Source: Halictus rubicundus (Eukaryota; Arthropoda; Insecta; Hymenoptera; Halictidae). From it: DNA of 64,000 nucleotides. The stretch spans positions 310,001 to 374,000 of the forward strand of contig NW_027488645.1 in the NCBI RefSeq assembly GCF_050948215.1. The letters run 5' to 3'. Of this stretch, positions 12,901 to 22,984 are shown one piece after another; position 1 is the first letter of the stretch, and every line of letters begins with the position of its first letter. The translations under genes were made by a program, and so were the position numbers. The notes under the pieces were generated by a model, which was given only the letters and a program-made list of their open reading frames with translations, was not told the origin of the DNA and did not search any database.

Positions 12901-14641
12901 GGATAGGATAGAGGATAGGATAGAGGATTGGATAGGATAGGGGATATTGTAGGATAGACGATAGGATAGGATAGAGGATATGATAGGATAGAGGATACGA
13001 TAGGATAGAGGATAGAATTGGATAGAGGATAGGATAGGATAGAGGATAGGATAGAGGATTGGATAGGATATTGGATATTATAGGATAGACGATAGGGTAG
13101 AGGATAGGATAGTGGATAGGATAGAGGATAGGATAGGACAGACAATACGACAGGAAAGAGGATAGGATAGGATAGGGGATATGATAGGATTGAGGATAGG
13201 ATAGGATAGAGGATAGGATAGAGGATAGGATAGAGGATAGGATAGAGGATTGGATAGGATTCAGGATATTATAGGATATAGGATAGGATAGAATAGAGGA
13301 TAGGATACGTTTGAGGATGGGATAGGAAAGAGGATACGATAGGATAGAGGATAGGATAGAGGATAGGATAGGACAGACGATACGACAGGATAGAGGATAG
13401 GATAGAGCAGAGGATACGACAGGATAGAGGATAGGATAGGATAGGGGATAGGATACGTTAGAGGATGGGATAGGATAGAGGATATTATAGGATATAGGAT
13501 AGGATAGGATAGAGGATAGGATACGTTTGAGGATGGGATAGGAAAGAGGATACGATAGGATAGATGATAGGATAGGATAGAGGATTGGATAGAGGATAGG
13601 ATAGAGGATAGGATAGAGGATAGGATAGAGGATTGCATAGGATTGAGGATATTATAGGATATAGGATAGGATAGGATAGAGGATTGTATAGGACAGACGA
13701 TACGACAGGATAGAGTATAGGATAGGACAGAGGATACGACAGGATAGAGGACAGGATAGGATAGGGGATAGGATACGTTAGAGGATGGGATAGGATAGAG
13801 GATATTATAGGATATAGTATAGGATAGGTTAGAGGATAGTATAGGATAGAGAATAGGATAGGATAGGATAGAGGATAGGATAGGACAGACAATACGACAG
13901 GATAGAGGATACGATAGGATAGGGGATATTGTAGGATAGAAGATAGGATAGGATAGAGGATGTGATAGGATAGAGGATACGATAGGATAGAGGATAGAAT
14001 AGGATAGAGGATAGGATAGGTAAGAGGATAGTATAGGATAGAGAATACGACAGGATAGAGGATAGGATAGGATAGGGGATAGGTTAGGATTGAGGATAGT
14101 ATAGGATAGAGAATACGACAGGATAGAGGATACGATAGGATAGAGGATAGGATAGGATAGAGGATAGGATAGGACAGAGGATACGACAGGATAGAGGATA
14201 GGATAGGATAGGGGATAGGATACGTTAGAGGATGGGATAGGATAGAGGATATTATAGGATATAGTATAGGATAGGTTAGAGGATAGTATAGGATAGAGAA
14301 TAGGATAGGATTGGATAGAGGATAGGATAGGACAGACAATACGACAGGTTAGAGGATAGGATAGGATAGGGGATATGATAGGATTGAGGATAGGATAGGA
14401 TAGAGGATAATATAGAGGATAGGATAGAGGATTGGATAGGATTGAGGATATTATAGGATATAGGATAGGATAGAATAGAGGATAGGATACGTTTGAGGAT
14501 GGGATAGGAAAGAGGATATGATAGGATAGAGGATAGGATACGATAGAGGATGGGATAGGATAGAGGATTGTATAGGATAGAGAATACGACAGGATAGAGG
14601 ATAGGATAGGATAGGGAATAGGATAGGTTAGAGGATAGGAG

Positions 14642-15116
14642 TGAAGTAGGTAAGGGGATATAAAATACCAGAGACTGTCCTCACTTCATTTATTACTGAT
14701 ATCGGTAAGCGCGAAGGTCAGTGCAGTGTTGGTGTTGTCGTCTCGGAGGCTTACTATCGACTCGCGACTCTCGTTGCAATCTTAAGCACGACGGAGTTAG
14801 AGAAGGCAAAAAGATAGGGGAGAAAAAGAAAAGAGAATAGAAAAGGAAAACTTGAGAAGACAGTTACAGCGATAGGGACAGCGGAAAAGAGTCATAAACA
14901 GAGAGAGTTAAGAGGTAGGCGAAGGACCGAGACTAACGAAAACCAGAACCCTGGCGACGTTCCAAAGGATGCATGGGAAATTCGTGAAGGGCCGGTTACC
15001 AAGCATGCGACTAGCAGACAGGAAATAGAGAATAATAGCGTGACAGAGTTAGAAGGGAAAGAGAAATTCTTAGATGAAATATATGCATTGGCGTACGTGG
15101 TGATATTGCCACCACA
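14642..15116 (-). repeat. Gypsy 3' LTR
   Basis: 475-bp LTR, the downstream copy in element orientation. On the minus strand it runs from TGTGG to CTTCA. An AATAAA polyadenylation signal on the minus strand lies at 14689-14694, about 45 bp before the LTR end, which fixes the direction of transcription. I saw no clear TATA box at a suitable distance, so the promoter may be initiator-driven (inference). Short open frames on either strand of the LTR are not genes. Confidence 0.95.
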
Positions 15117-15129
15117 GTACCCCCCTGCC
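15117..15129 (-). promoter_or_regulatory. Gypsy polypurine tract
   Basis: On the minus strand the sequence just before the 3' LTR reads GGCAGGGGGGTAC, with a run of six G at 15120-15125. This is the expected place for plus-strand DNA synthesis priming. It is short and broken by TAC before the LTR, which is slightly unusual. Confidence 0.7.
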
Positions 15130-17191
15130 AGTAATTGAAACAATTACGAAAAAGTTAATAACGCAACTACACTGAATACCATAATTGTCGAATACAATGC
15201 AAAATAACATAAAATATGTAACGCAAAATGTAGCATAACTATGAATAAATACAATATACATACGCATAACCGCTTAAATTCATAAAACATATTACACACA
15301 AATACATACACGATACATAATATGAGACTCTAGTATAACCGTTCATTCCTCTTTCGACTGCGTTGATTGGATTTTTCCCTGTCCCGACGACTCAAGGGTT
15401 ATTTATATTAAGACACGGGGGCCGGTTACTACCCCCAATTCCCTACGCGTGTAAATTCGCGAAGGAGATGGATTCGTGCCTCCAGGCACTGGAAAGCGGC
15501 GAGGTTTGGACGAGACAAATAAAGCTTGTAGACAAATTAGTGGTAAGATTGGCAGTATATTCTTGGAAGAACTATTTTTGTTTTGACGAGCAATCTCTCC
15601 TGTATGCTCGGAGATGAGCTATTTGTTTACAGGACGACTCGTGATCTGTCCCGACGTACGGGGCAATAAATTCCTCTATGACGACGCGCTGAATACCGCG
15701 TAACGGTAATCCGTACCGAGTTCTCGCAACACGTAAACACGCAATGTACGCCGTGTTACGACGCACGCAGTTCGCTCGCTTTGCCTCTACACCTGGTTCT
15801 TTTTTATAAACGATTCTAACGATTTGAATGCGTATCGCGCCTCACGATATGCGAATTCGTGACCTGTCTAACCAACCGTGCACTCGGCCGCGAATGCGTA
15901 CGAGTAGTCCGGTTGGAGACACACACTAAAAACCCCTGGCACTCCACGCGACCGAGGAGTTTACTCTTCAGCACGATACGTGGCCTCCGAGCAATCTCCG
16001 TATCGGTAGCGGCAGAATGACAAGAATTGTGCACAGTCCGCTCGCTCTAATCCGACCCGTGTGCCTGACGCAGTAACGGTTGAACGACTCGTTTCGACCT
16101 CGTAACCGATCGAAGGCGAACCCGTCAGACCACCCAAGTATTTGGCCGAATTCTCGTACAAATAGCCCAAGTGGAGACACACACTAAAAACCCCTGGCAC
16201 TCCACGCAACTAAGAAGTTTACTCTTCAGCACGATGCGTGGCCTCCGAGCAATCTCCGTGTAAGTAGCGGCAGAATGACAAGGATTGTGCAAGGTTCGGT
16301 CGTATCGAATCGACCCGAAGGGAAATTGTGAGTTCGTTCGAACAATCCGTATGCGTACGACGCACTGCACGATTGTGGACTTGTCAGACCGTCCATACAC
16401 TCGTCCGAATACTCGTACGAGTGGTCTGGATGGAGACGCACAACAAGCCGTAGGTCACGCCACGCTACCAAGGACTACGCTCTTCAGCACGATACGTGGC
16501 CTCCGAACGTCTTCCTTGTTGATAGCGGCAGAATGATCACGACCATGCAAATCCCACCGAAGCAGTGCTGGGCATTTCGAACGAGAACCACGAAAATTAC
16601 GATGACGAAGTGTCCACTCGGTACCACGATTACGACGAAAGATTTATGAATTTTAAATTACCCGTGATAATTCCACAGAACACAAACTGCGTCTTAATGG
16701 TCGGCAATGCCACAGCGCAGTTTGCACCTGTGACTCCTCGGTTTGAGGCGCGTACGTGTCGAGGATAGAACAGTCGGTTTGCCTGTTCCATCGGGTCGGT
16801 TTTGACCCCTCGATCGCGTACCGTGTTTCGCCGACGGGACACTTCGCGAGACGCGTGCGGCTAGAACCGCTTCCAGATGTAGAGTGATCTATCTGCGGCA
16901 CGCATCGACCTCCTTCGATCGGTATCGAGTGGGGATCGATGCGTGCGCATTGCGACAAGTGTCGCGATATCTCGCGGTCCTTTTCTCCGTCAGAACTCGT
17001 GGGTTACGTCACGGAGCGTTATGGTGGGGTCGACATCGACGTTCGATCTATGGGGTGTATCAATATGCAACCTGTACGGTTACACTAGATGTAATACTAT
17101 GTCTAAACTTTACACATAATCATGATAAACACGAAAACATTGCGAATAAAACTGATAGAGAGAAAAAAGAATTCGTACCCACGCATATACT
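15130..17191 (-). other. Long 3' non-coding region of the Gypsy element
   Basis: About 2.06 kb lies between the pol stop and the polypurine tract. No frame exceeds about 107 codons, and none shows a signal peptide, transmembrane segment or envelope motif, so this is not an errantivirus-type env region. The part nearest the 3' LTR (15130-15360) is AT-rich; the middle contains a 258-bp triplication (about 15840-16555); 16560-17190 is mixed sequence without recognisable features. It may be a degraded or captured third gene, or a long 3' untranslated region. Confidence 0.7.
15840..16555. repeat. Three-copy 258-bp tandem repeat in the Gypsy 3' region
   Basis: The core TTCAGCACGATACGTGGCC starts at 15967, 16225 (one base changed) and 16483, exactly 258 bp apart each time. 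Copies 1 and 2 share long blocks such as GGAGACACACACTAAAAACC and GTAGCGGCAGAATGACAAG; copy 3 is clearly more diverged. The outer limits are approximate. Because 258 is divisible by 3, a short minus-strand frame repeats the peptide EIARRPRIVLKSKLL, but stops interrupt it and I do not consider it coding. Confidence 0.88.
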
Positions 17192-20100
17192 CTACCGAGT
17201 GGCTTGAAACCGGTCGGGAAAACGTACACGTCTACCAGAGCGTGTGACACGCGCTTGTAAATCTGGCGTATGCGTTGGCGTATTTATAATAGTACTGGGT
17301 ACATCATGCACCGATGTAGGGTTCACATTGTCTTCCGCTAAAATATACGCGGGCTTTAATCTGTCAATAGATACGGTTACATCTTTTCCTTTAATATTTA
17401 CAACGCAATTTTTGTCATCTCGACGAACTACGGCGTACGGACCTGTATATGGAGGTTGTAAAATGGTTTTAGCTGAATCTGTACGAATAAAAACGTGGGA
17501 TGTTGTATGTAAATCTTTGAAAATGAACGATTTTTTTAGTGAATGTCGTGATCCGTTAACTGGGTTTAATTTTGCAAAATGATTACGTAATCTAGAAACG
17601 AAATTAGAAACATCCTCTGTATTTTCGGCTGAACCTGTAGATAAAAACTCTCCCGGTAATTTCAAAGGTTCGCCATAAACTAACTCGGCCGACGTTGTAC
17701 TGAGGTCGTCCTTCCATGCCGAACGAATACCCAATAAAACGGTCGGTAATATTTCGGTCCACTTTTCGGATTGGTGACATTTAATTGCAGCTTTGAGCTG
17801 TCGGTGAAAACGCTCTACCATCCCATTCGCTGCCGGGTGGTACGCCGTAGTACGCAGATGCTTAGAGCCAATCAGGTTATTAAGGGCATAAAATAATTTG
17901 GACTCGAATTGTCGGCCCTGATCGGTCGTAATACGCAAAGGAGTCCCAAAACGCGATACCCAACCGTCATAAATGGTTCGGGCTACCGTCTGGGCCTCCT
18001 GATCGGTCATCGGAAACGCCTCCGGCCATCGAGTGTACCTGTCGACGCAGGTCAGGCAGTATCGATACCCTTCGGACACAGGTAATATTACTATATCCAA
18101 GTGAATATGTTCAAAGCGGGCGGAGGGTTTAGCAAAAGCAGAAATGGGTGAATTTACGTGTTTTGTTATCTTAGATTTCTGGCACGGTATACAACAACGC
18201 GCCCAGGCACGAATATCGCTTTTAATCGACGGCCAAACATAACGCTGTGTTATGAGCTTGACCGTCGCATTAATGCCCGGGTGTGACAAACCATGTATTT
18301 GGTCAAAGACTGCACGTCGGAAAGGGAGAGTAATATATGGCCTTATATTTTCTAAAGATGTATCGCAGTACAATTCGGCAGGTGAACCGGTCAATGATAT
18401 TTTACGCAAGTGCAACCCTGACGTACTATTTATTAATTGCTGTAATTCTTGGTCGTGGGCTTGCGATTCTGCTAATGCCTCAAAATTAATAAACGAAGAC
18501 ACTGCGTTAATTCTAGACAACGCGTCAGCCACCACGTTTTCTTTTCCGGAAATATGAATAATATCGGTTGTAAATTGTGCAATGTAGTCTAAGTAACGGA
18601 ATTGACGCGGGGAACATTTGTCTGGTTTTTGTCGGAATGCAAAAGTTATAGGTTTGTGATCTGTGAAAATACTGAAATGTCTGCCTTCTACCATATGTCT
18701 GAAATGCTTGATTGCCAAATAGATTGATAATAATTCACGGTCGTATGCAGAATATTTTTGCTCGGCAGTTCCTAATTTCTTGGAGAAGAATGCAAGTGGT
18801 TGCCACGTATTGTTGACATGCTGTTGTAACACAGCTCCCACGGTAAAATCAGAGGCATCGCAGGTAATGGCCAGAGTGGCATTGACCTCAGGGTGTGCAA
18901 GAAGGGTCGCACCTGCCAGAGCATCCTTGCAGGCAACGAAGGCCTGTTGCGCCTCAGGTGTCCAGGTCAGTGGAGCCTTGCCTTTTACGTTGCCCGCTAA
19001 CAGGTTGTTTAGGGGTGCTTGGCTGATAGCGGCGTTAGAAATAAAACGACGATAGAAATTTAACATGCCTAGAAACTGTCGTAGGTCTTTTGCAGTTTTC
19101 GGTAACGGGTAATTTGTAATTGCCTCTACCTTATCAGGCAAAGGTTGTGTGCCTTGGCTATTTACACGGTAACCTAAAAATTTTACCTCTCCTTTTCCGA
19201 ACGTACATTTATTGGGGTTAATGATTATGCCGTATTCCTTTAATTTGCCAAACAGAAGTTTCAAATGATGGAGGTGCTCGGCCGGAGATTCTGACGCTAC
19301 TAAAATATCGTCTATATAAGCATAACAAAAATCGAATTCGCGTAAAACTTCATCTATAAATCTTTGAAAAGTTTGTGCTGCGTTACGTAAGCCAAATGAC
19401 ATAAAGGGGAATTCGAAGAGTCCAAACGGGGTAGCTATTGCGGTTTTCTTGACATCTTCAGGAGCGACGGGAATCTGATTATAAGCGCGGACCAGGTCTA
19501 TGGTGGAAAATATTTGTTTACCAGATAACTGCTGTGCGAAATCTTCTATGTGACGTACGGGGTAACGGTCCGGTAATGAGCGTGCATTTAATGCTCGGTA
19601 ATCGCCACAGGGTCTCCAAGCCTCACCATCTTTCTTCAGCACCATGTGGAGCGGCGATGACCATGGGCTCTTCGACGGTCGCGCAATGCCCATATGCATC
19701 ATTAATTTAAATTCTTCCTTAGCTGCCCTGAGCCGGTCCGGGGCAAGCCGCCGTGGCTTGCAGGATACGGGTGGTCCAGGGGTGGTTTGTATGTGGTGAA
19801 CGGTATGATGCGTCGTTTCGCACGGCACTCCGCAAGGCCGGGTGAGCTCTGGCATCGTAGCCAGAAGCTCATGATATTCCGTATTTCCGAAGACTGTCTT
19901 TATTGAGGATATCTCCTCATCGGAATATTTTCCCCGAACCTTAACCGACGTTGTTCTGTCGACCAGGCAGCGGTTACGTATGTCGACCAGCAAATCGAAA
20001 TAATTAAGAAAGTCGACTCCGATTATTGGTTTCGACACGTCTGCCACTACGAACCGCCAAATAAAATCGCGCCGGAGACCCAAACGTAAATTTAATGTTA

Positions 20101-20353
20101 CGGTGCCGTAGGTGTAAATGATGCTTCCGTTTGCCGCCGTCAGTTCGTAGCTCGACCTTTCTCGCGGGCCGTGCAATAGTTTGCGCGGGTACACGCAAAG
20201 ATTGGCGCCCGTGTCTATTAAAAATTGTACCTTGGTATGGTAATCGGTAACAAATAGACGGCGGGATGGGGGAAAAGGGTCGCTGGCCGCCATCAACGTC
20301 CTCCCTGGTCGTTTCCCGCGGCAGAACCGCTGAAGTTGCATGGCGACACGCAT
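17192..20353 (-). CDS. pol: Gypsy Pol polyprotein (PR-RT-RNaseH-IN)
   Basis: An uninterrupted frame of 1053 codons encodes the retroelement enzymes. The aspartic protease has LIDTGA at residues 45-50 (DTG 47-49) with a flap-like segment near 74-83. The reverse transcriptase spans about 195-440, with first catalytic Asp 286 and YIDD at 346-349. RNase H follows at about 490-615 with Asp 499, Glu 540, Asp 565 and Asp 610. The integrase has an HHCC finger (His 687, His 691, Cys 721, Cys 724), catalytic Asp 753, Asp 811 and Glu 847 (the last two separated by 35 residues, as in the family), and a GPY/F-type C-terminal module (GPY at 971-973). No chromodomain is visible. A TAA stop directly precedes the first ATG in this frame and that ATG lies inside gag, so Pol is most likely made by -1 frameshifting at 20311-20317; the first dozen or so residues before the shift site would then not be made. 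All catalytic residues are present, so the enzyme set looks functional. The frame ends at TAG (17192-17194). Confidence 0.96.
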   Translation of the reverse strand: MRVAMQLQRFCRGKRPGRTLMAASDPFPPSRRLFVTDYHTKVQFLIDTGANLCVYPRKLLHGPRERSSYELTAANGSIIYTYGTVTLNLRLGLRRDFIWRFVVADVSKPIIGVDFLNYFDLLVDIRNRCLVDRTTSVKVRGKYSDEEISSIKTVFGNTEYHELLATMPELTRPCGVPCETTHHTVHHIQTTPGPPVSCKPRRLAPDRLRAAKEEFKLMMHMGIARPSKSPWSSPLHMVLKKDGEAWRPCGDYRALNARSLPDRYPVRHIEDFAQQLSGKQIFSTIDLVRAYNQIPVAPEDVKKTAIATPFGLFEFPFMSFGLRNAAQTFQRFIDEVLREFDFCYAYIDDILVASESPAEHLHHLKLLFGKLKEYGIIINPNKCTFGKGEVKFLGYRVNSQGTQPLPDKVEAITNYPLPKTAKDLRQFLGMLNFYRRFISNAAISQAPLNNLLAGNVKGKAPLTWTPEAQQAFVACKDALAGATLLAHPEVNATLAITCDASDFTVGAVLQQHVNNTWQPLAFFSKKLGTAEQKYSAYDRELLSIYLAIKHFRHMVEGRHFSIFTDHKPITFAFRQKPDKCSPRQFRYLDYIAQFTTDIIHISGKENVVADALSRINAVSSFINFEALAESQAHDQELQQLINSTSGLHLRKISLTGSPAELYCDTSLENIRPYITLPFRRAVFDQIHGLSHPGINATVKLITQRYVWPSIKSDIRAWARCCIPCQKSKITKHVNSPISAFAKPSARFEHIHLDIVILPVSEGYRYCLTCVDRYTRWPEAFPMTDQEAQTVARTIYDGWVSRFGTPLRITTDQGRQFESKLFYALNNLIGSKHLRTTAYHPAANGMVERFHRQLKAAIKCHQSEKWTEILPTVLLGIRSAWKDDLSTTSAELVYGEPLKLPGEFLSTGSAENTEDVSNFVSRLRNHFAKLNPVNGSRHSLKKSFIFKDLHTTSHVFIRTDSAKTILQPPYTGPYAVVRRDDKNCVVNIKGKDVTVSIDRLKPAYILAEDNVNPTSVHDVPSTIINTPTHTPDLQARVTRSGRRVRFPDRFQATR
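20257..20294 (-). promoter_or_regulatory. Possible frameshift-stimulating stem-loop
   Basis: In the minus-strand RNA, GAUGGCGG (20287-20294) can pair with CCGCCGUC (20257-20264), giving eight pairs including one G-U, with a 22-nt loop. It starts 16 nt after the slippery heptamer, longer than the usual 5-9 nt, so its role is tentative. Confidence 0.35.
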
Positions 20354-21183
20354 TTATGTGCATTCCCTCCATAACGCCAATGGTACCAACACTTTCCGTT
20401 GTAATCAGGAGGTGCCTGATACTCGTTGTGTCTGCGACTCCCTCGATCGCGTGAACCCGATGGCGAACGGTTCCGGGAATTCGATCGGCGGTGGTAAAAG
20501 GGTCTGCTTTGTCGTCCTCTATCCTGATAAATCAGCTCCTTCAGTTCCGAAATCTCTTGGCGTAAGGACAACGTCATCTGTGCCATCCTTGCATTCAATA
20601 ATAACTCCGTATCCGGATTAACCGGTGTTACCGCACCGTGAGACGAGGGACCCGGATGGCCAGTATCGCAAATATGCGCTCGCGGTGTCGTCGTGTCCGC
20701 TATGGCGTCCGCTAAATCGGCGACCTTGTTTAGTTCGGTGTCCTTTTGTGTAGCCAATATTACCTGCATATTGGTAGGCAACCGACTCACCCAAAGTGTG
20801 CGCAGTACGGAATCCGGCGCGGTCGTACCTGCCAACCCCCGCAGGTGTCGCAAGAATTGCGACGGCTTGCGATCCCCGATCTCTTCGCGTTCAAGGAGCC
20901 GTCTCGTCTTTTGGTCTTGTGACACGCCGATCCGACGAATCAATTCCTCCTTTAATTTTGAGAAAGGGGTCGTTGGGGGAGGGTTGATGATGATATCCCT
21001 CACTTCTGTAGCGTACTGGGGGGTCAGTGCCCCTAAAACGTAACCGAATTTCGTAGCTTCGGTGGTTATTCCGGACGCCTCAAAACTTCTCTCGACCATC
21101 GAGAACCACATTTCCGGATCGCCTGGACAAAACTCGGGTATTCTCACGCCCACTTTCGCTATCGCTGGCGCGGTCGTTTTCAT
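20293..21183 (-). CDS. gag: Gypsy Gag (capsid/nucleocapsid)
   Basis: A 296-residue Gag begins at ATG 21183-21181, after a 220-bp leader. Residues about 12-70 (IPEFCPGDPEMWFSMVE and following) resemble the N-terminal domain of arthropod Gypsy Gag proteins annotated as DUF7041. Residues 186-220 are rich in leucine and charged residues and may form a coiled coil. An arginine/serine-rich stretch (about 222-252), probably nucleic-acid binding, precedes a C-terminal knuckle with Cys 265, His 268, Cys 278 and Cys 282 (CX2HX9CX3C, a variant of the usual CCHC). Gag should assemble the virus-like particle and package the RNA. The 3' end overlaps pol by 61 bp in the -1 frame. The frame is intact; the stop is TGA at 20293-20295. 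Confidence 0.92.
   Translation of the reverse strand: MKTTAPAIAKVGVRIPEFCPGDPEMWFSMVERSFEASGITTEATKFGYVLGALTPQYATEVRDIIINPPPTTPFSKLKEELIRRIGVSQDQKTRRLLEREEIGDRKPSQFLRHLRGLAGTTAPDSVLRTLWVSRLPTNMQVILATQKDTELNKVADLADAIADTTTPRAHICDTGHPGPSSHGAVTPVNPDTELLLNARMAQMTLSLRQEISELKELIYQDRGRQSRPFYHRRSNSRNRSPSGSRDRGSRRHNEYQAPPDYNGKCWYHWRYGGNAHKCVSPCNFSGSAAGNDQGGR
20311..20317 (-). promoter_or_regulatory. Programmed -1 ribosomal frameshift site (GGGAAAC)
   Basis: The minus strand reads GGGAAAC here. In the gag frame it is split G GGA AAC, exactly the X XXY YYZ arrangement of canonical -1 slippery sites. After slipping, the ribosome reads GGG AAA CGA CCA in the pol frame, which matches the start of the pol overlap. 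The gag stop lies 15 nt past the heptamer. The site explains how Pol is made without a usable start codon of its own. Confidence 0.88.
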
Positions 21184-21383
21184 AATTGAGGTTTATTTCG
21201 ATATAAAGTCACTAAACTATGTCTATTATAACACGAGGCGTTACACACACAAATAGGTCTATGGAAAACAAAAAAAAATGTTAAGTCACTTAAATGTTAC
21301 TATGTACACTTACACCACCAAAGTCTAAAGTTATTGTTATTATTAAGCACACTGACACTGAAATACATAAACCGCACAAATCG
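21184..21383 (-). other. Gypsy 5' untranslated leader
   Basis: About 200 bp between the primer site and the gag ATG. It is AT-rich and has no reading frame of note. It would be expected to carry the packaging signal, but no specific element can be recognised. Confidence 0.75.
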
Positions 21384-21401
21384 ATCACGTCGGGGTCACC
21401 A
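21384..21401 (-). promoter_or_regulatory. Primer binding site, tRNA-Trp
   Basis: The plus strand reads ATCACGTCGGGGTCACCA, which is the 3' end of tRNA-Trp with its CCA tail, 18 nt in all. On the minus strand it is the complementary site, TGGTGACCCCGACGTGAT, one base downstream of the 5' LTR. The same 18-nt site is known for the tRNA-Trp-primed Rous sarcoma virus. Confidence 0.92.
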
Positions 21402-21402
21402 A

Positions 21403-21877
21403 TGAAGTAGGTAAGGGGATATAAAATACCAGAGACTGTCCTCACTTCATTTATTACTGATATCGGTAAGCGCGAAGGTCAGTGCAGTGTTGGTGTTGTC
21501 GTCTCGGAGGCTTACTATCGACTCGCGACTCTCGTTGCAATCTTAAGCACGACGGAGTTAGAGAAGGCAAAAAGATAGGGGAGAAAAAGAAAAGAGAATA
21601 GAAAAGGAAAACTTGAGAAGACAGTGACAGCGATAGGGACAGCGGAAAAGAGTCATAAACAGAGAAAGCTAAGAGGTAGGCGAAGGACCGAGACTAACGA
21701 AAACCAGAACCCTGGCGACGTTCTCAAGGATGCATGGGAAATTCGTGAAGGGCCGGTTGCCAAGCATGCGACTAGCAGACAGGAAATAGAGAATAATAGC
21801 GTGACAGAGTTAGAAGGGAAAGAGAAATTCTTAGAAGAAATATATGCATTGGCGTACGTGGTGATATTGCCACCACA
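21403..21877 (-). repeat. Gypsy 5' LTR
   Basis: 475-bp LTR, the upstream copy in element orientation, about seven substitutions from the 3' LTR and with no indels. The minus-strand AATAAA is at 21450-21455. Its outer end abuts GGAG (21878-21881), the right copy of the target-site duplication. A plus-strand frame of 97 codons running from this LTR into the satellite is spurious. Confidence 0.95.
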
Positions 21878-22408
21878 GGAGAGAGGATTGGATAGGATAG
21901 AGGAAATTATAGGATAGACGATTGGATAGGATAGAGGATAGGATAGGATAGAGGATTGTATAGGATAGAGGATAGGATAGGATAGAGGATAGGATAGGAT
22001 AGGGGATAGGATAGAGGATAGGATTGAGGATAGGATAGAGGATAGGATAGAGGATAGGATAGAGGATAGGATATCATACAGAATAGGATAGAGGATAGGA
22101 TAGAGGGTAGGATAGAGGATTGGATAGGATTGAGGATATTATAGGATATAGGATATGATAGGATAGAGGATAGGATACGATAGAGGATGGGATAGGATAG
22201 AGGATACGATAGAGGATTGGATAAGATAGAGGATATTATAGGCTAGACGATAGGATAGGATAGAGGATGGGATAGGATAGAGGATTGTATAGGATAGAGG
22301 ATAGGATAGGATAGAGGATAGGATAGGATAGGGGATAGGATAGAGGATAGGATTGAGGATAGGATAGAGGGTAGGATAGAGGATTGGATAGGATTGAGGA
22401 TATTATAG
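21878..22408. repeat. GGATA/GA satellite, block C
   Basis: A 531-bp satellite segment between the Gypsy element and the 576-bp solo LTR, same orientation as all other blocks. It includes a 12-bp-unit run near 22020-22070. No gene. Confidence 0.96.
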
Positions 22409-22984
22409 TGTAGCGGCCATCGGCACGTACATTTAGCAACATTTGGCGTGCAAATGGTCGAGCGAGTTTATGGAATCCGTTGTCCCACAGCTGTTTTTGA
22501 GAAAGCCGTTAGGCATCTTAGCAGTTTTTGTTATGGCACGTATTGGCCATTAGATTTTTACCATCGGCCTCAACAGCGCGTACGGGTATCATAAACCTCG
22601 AGTTTTCCAAAGGGACCCGGAAACTAGGCAGGTAGGCGATAGCCGGCCGCGCCATGCACCGCGGGCCCGTCGGAAATCCCGCTGCATTACCGGAATTACG
22701 GGGTCGCCCCCGCGTTTAGAGAGACCGCGCCAAGGTCGGGAAGAGTCCCCGAAAAAGGTACCTGATTGGCTAGAAAGGCTAATTCAGCCCCGGCCAATCA
22801 GGACGATTCAGGAATAGGCAAAAAGCCTGGTAGAAGAAGAGAGAACAGAAACGTTTCGACCAGACATTCGAACAGGTCTCGCGTCGCGTATAACATAGAA
22901 CTCTGTAATCGACTAGAAATAAACCAAGTTCCTGGGTCGAACACGCTGGGGAGATTTATTTAATCCAGACCCCATACCCGTACA
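22409..22984 (+). mobile_element. Solo LTR, 576 bp
   Basis: The unique sequence starts TGTAGCGGCC and ends CCCGTACA, giving the TGT...ACA ends of an LTR. It is flanked by ATAG at 22405-22408 and 22985-22988, a 4-bp target-site duplication. Removing it and one ATAG restores GAGGATATTATAGGATATAG, a motif found uninterrupted many times in the array (for example near 28027 and 29422). CCAAT at 22794-22798 with an inverted CCAAT (ATTGG) just upstream, and AATAAA at 22918-22923, give plus-strand orientation. It is unlike either the Gypsy or BEL LTRs here, so it represents a different family. The internal region was presumably lost by LTR-LTR recombination. Confidence 0.85.
22918..22923 (+). terminator. 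Polyadenylation signal AATAAA in the 576-bp solo LTR
   Basis: AATAAA lies 61 bp before the 3' end of the LTR. It fits the R/U5 junction of a plus-strand LTR. Confidence 0.55.

Larger units (their letters stand above)
7475..14641. repeat. GGATA/GA satellite, block B
   Basis: Same satellite and orientation as block A, but richer in variants such as TACGTTTGAGGATGGGATAG, GACAGACGATACGACAGG and GGGGATATTGTAGGATAG. These variants recur at kilobase intervals and define higher-order repeats. A GGGGATATGATA marker recurs near 8547, 9894, 11311, 13175 and 14369. No gene is seen. The block ends in GGAG at 14638-14641, the left copy of the Gypsy target-site duplication. Confidence 0.97.
14642..21877 (-). 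mobile_element. Full-length Gypsy/Ty3 LTR retrotransposon (minus strand)
   Basis: A 7236-bp element is flanked by GGAG at 14638-14641 and 21878-21881, a 4-bp target-site duplication. Two 475-bp direct repeats (14642-15116 and 21403-21877) begin TG and end CA in element orientation and differ at about seven positions by eye, roughly 98.5% identity. In the minus sense the order is 5' LTR, tRNA-Trp primer site, leader, gag, pol with protease, reverse transcriptase, RNase H and integrase, a long 3' non-coding region, polypurine tract, 3' LTR. Integrase after RNase H is the Gypsy order. Both reading frames are intact and linked by a canonical -1 frameshift site. No envelope gene is seen. The element looks autonomous, or so until recently. 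Confidence 0.96.

Noticed and set aside
15816..16958. Possible env or accessory gene in the Gypsy 3' region
   Set aside because: Frames here are 62-107 codons, overlap in several phases, and lack a signal peptide, transmembrane helix or glycoprotein features; the repeated peptide comes from the 258-bp DNA repeat.
21384..21401. Fragment of a tRNA-Trp gene
   Set aside because: Only the 18-nt 3' end with CCA is present, directly beside an LTR, so it is the primer binding site. The same reasoning applies to the tRNA-Tyr-like 17-mer at 40160-40176.
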